From Pelecanus crispus (taxonomy: Eukaryota > Chordata > Aves > Pelecaniformes > Pelecanidae): a stretch of 64,000 nt of DNA. A program made the position numbers and the translations under genes. Positions 62,889 through 64,000 of this stretch are shown here, in pieces; the first letter of the stretch is position 1; every line of letters begins with the position of its first letter. The notes beneath the pieces were generated by a model. The model searched no databases. It was not told where the DNA came from and saw only the letters and a program-made list of their open reading frames with translations. Location: the NCBI RefSeq assembly GCF_030463565.1, contig NC_134643.1:119887809-119951808 (forward strand), read 5' to 3'.

Positions 62889-64000
62889 TCTGTTTCTTCA
62901 AGGTCCTCTTTATCAGAGGACTTGAGACTCTCACAGTCATTTGCTGCATGGCACCGCAGCACAGGGAAGTTCATCTTACTCTTCTTTCCAAGCCAAGCAG
63001 CTGAGAAAAGCTGATATTGTAACATCAGGTATCGTGGCCAGAGTCACGCGGAGAGCCTCGGCTGGAGGAACAAACCCCTAGAGCCCAGGCGAGCCCAGTA
63101 ACGGAGCTGTTTTCATTTCAACAGGGACAGCAAGTCACCTCCGTGAGTAGCCAAGGACGGATATATCAGACTGACCTGGGAACACAGTGACCCCCATTAT
63201 AATAAATTGTTTCCTCTGTGACCTGCTGACAGCCTGTAAAACAAGAGAAGACTGGGCTGCAGTCCCGGTCACAGCAGGTGTGAGAGCCAGGAGGGCTATT
63301 CTCGAGGCTGGGGCTGTCGAGGAGCTGCCTTGGCGGCTCCACCTCCTCCAGCCACCCTGCTCCCTGCACACAGCCTGCTGCAGCCCAGGTGCGGGTGCAG
63401 ATGCAGATGCAGGACGGCTGCCCGTCAGCAGGGATGGGGGCAACGCTGATGCCTCCAAGGATCTTCTGGCCCCCTCATTAGCCACTGACTGAATCCCCCT
63501 CTTACTTCTTACTGCTCAGGGCCTTGTCCTTCTCTCTTTTTTTACCGTGTTTGGAGTCAGGTTTTCAGCCCTTTGGCTTGCGGATTCACAGGTGATCAAA
63601 GCACACACAAAAAGTGAGCAGGCAGGCTGGTGTCATGTCAGCTGGACATCCTGGCTCAACTACGGTACGCCGAGGGGCCTCGAAACTGAGAGAAATGAGG
63701 AACCTTTCAGAACTCAGCTTTTCTTTTGTTTTAGTTCTTGGGCTTATTCAGGAACTGAATATGGCTGACCCTTATCCAAACTCCATAAGCATCCAAGCTT
63801 GCAATGAGCTGGAGTTGGAGTACCTACAAATTACCTATATGAGGGCTTTTGGGAAATGGCAGCAAAACTTTCTCTGCACGTTCTCACGCTCACATTCCAG
63901 ATAAGTGCCTGCGGCCTTTCTGGAAATCCTAAATGCCACTGAAAGTCACTGAGAGATGCCTATGGAGTTTTCTAAAACCCCAAATAATTTAGGAATACAC

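Larger units (their letters stand above)
50151..64000. other. Upstream intergenic DNA, no gene recognised
   Basis: AT-rich DNA upstream of ADAMTS5. A T-rich/polypyrimidine run lies at 50337-50367 and an octamer-like ATGCAAAT at 50189-50196. A TTTTG repeat lies at about 59289-59313, a TTTTA repeat at about 59850-59871, a short direct repeat of AAGGCTGGGAGATCTTT at about 61912-61962 and a CR1 tail at 62841-62888. The longest ORF is 52510-51995 (minus, 171 codons, real ATG), with no recognisable domain. No conserved exon, RNA gene or promoter was identified. Short GC-richer patches near 58.75-58.92 kb and 63.0-63.48 kb have no recognised content. Confidence 0.6.

Noticed and set aside
63187-63492. 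101-codon plus-strand ORF near the right end
   Set aside because: No recognised family, locally GC-rich, and of chance length.
1-64000. CRISPR arrays, operons, phage or plasmid modules, toxin or defence systems
   Set aside because: The window is vertebrate nuclear DNA with a spliced gene and LINEs; no direct-repeat/spacer array or prokaryotic gene cluster is present.

Overview
The window looks like nuclear DNA from a bird. The only large coding signal is one spliced vertebrate gene. The recognisable repeats are CR1 LINE fragments, four of which keep the avian-type ATTCTATGA-like 3' tail, plus two decayed MIR-like SINEs. Introns are compact and there is one strong CpG island. A crocodilian or turtle source cannot be excluded from this sequence alone.

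Layout: the minus strand carries the complete coding sequence of ADAMTS5 (aggrecanase-2) in eight exons, from the start codon at 47941 to the stop at 6280. All seven introns have GT..AG ends and the reading frame closes across every junction. The exons sum to 2,670 nt, which is 889 codons plus the stop. The mature enzyme has about the same length as in mammals; the protein is shorter because the prodomain is shorter and low-complexity. Domain order: signal peptide and prodomain (exon 1), zinc metalloprotease domain (exons 1-3, HEIGHLLGLSHD split between exons 2 and 3), disintegrin-like domain (exon 4), central thrombospondin repeat (exon 5), Cys-rich domain (exons 6-7), spacer and C-terminal thrombospondin repeat (exon 8).

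Region by region: 1-6279 is downstream of the stop and probably holds a long 3' UTR, with several candidate poly(A) signals that I cannot choose between. 6280-47941 is the gene body, with large introns 1-3 and CR1 copies in introns 2 and 3. About 46.6-50.1 kb is a CpG island covering exon 1, the 5' UTR and upstream DNA. A TATAAAT motif near 48.77 kb is the best promoter candidate and two small uORFs lie in the inferred leader. 50.2-64 kb is upstream sequence where I find no gene, only one small CR1 tail, simple repeats and chance-length ORFs.

The gene product is a secreted, furin-activated protease that cuts aggrecan, versican and related proteoglycans in the extracellular matrix. I saw no tRNA, rRNA, CRISPR array, second protein-coding gene or evidence of an undescribed multi-gene system. 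The most notable local features are the ten-arginine processing site coded by a CGG repeat, the proline-rich prodomain, a (CTG)n tract and uORFs in the 5' leader, a 26-base poly-G run in intron 1, and a CR1 reverse-transcriptase fragment still open over 311 codons.
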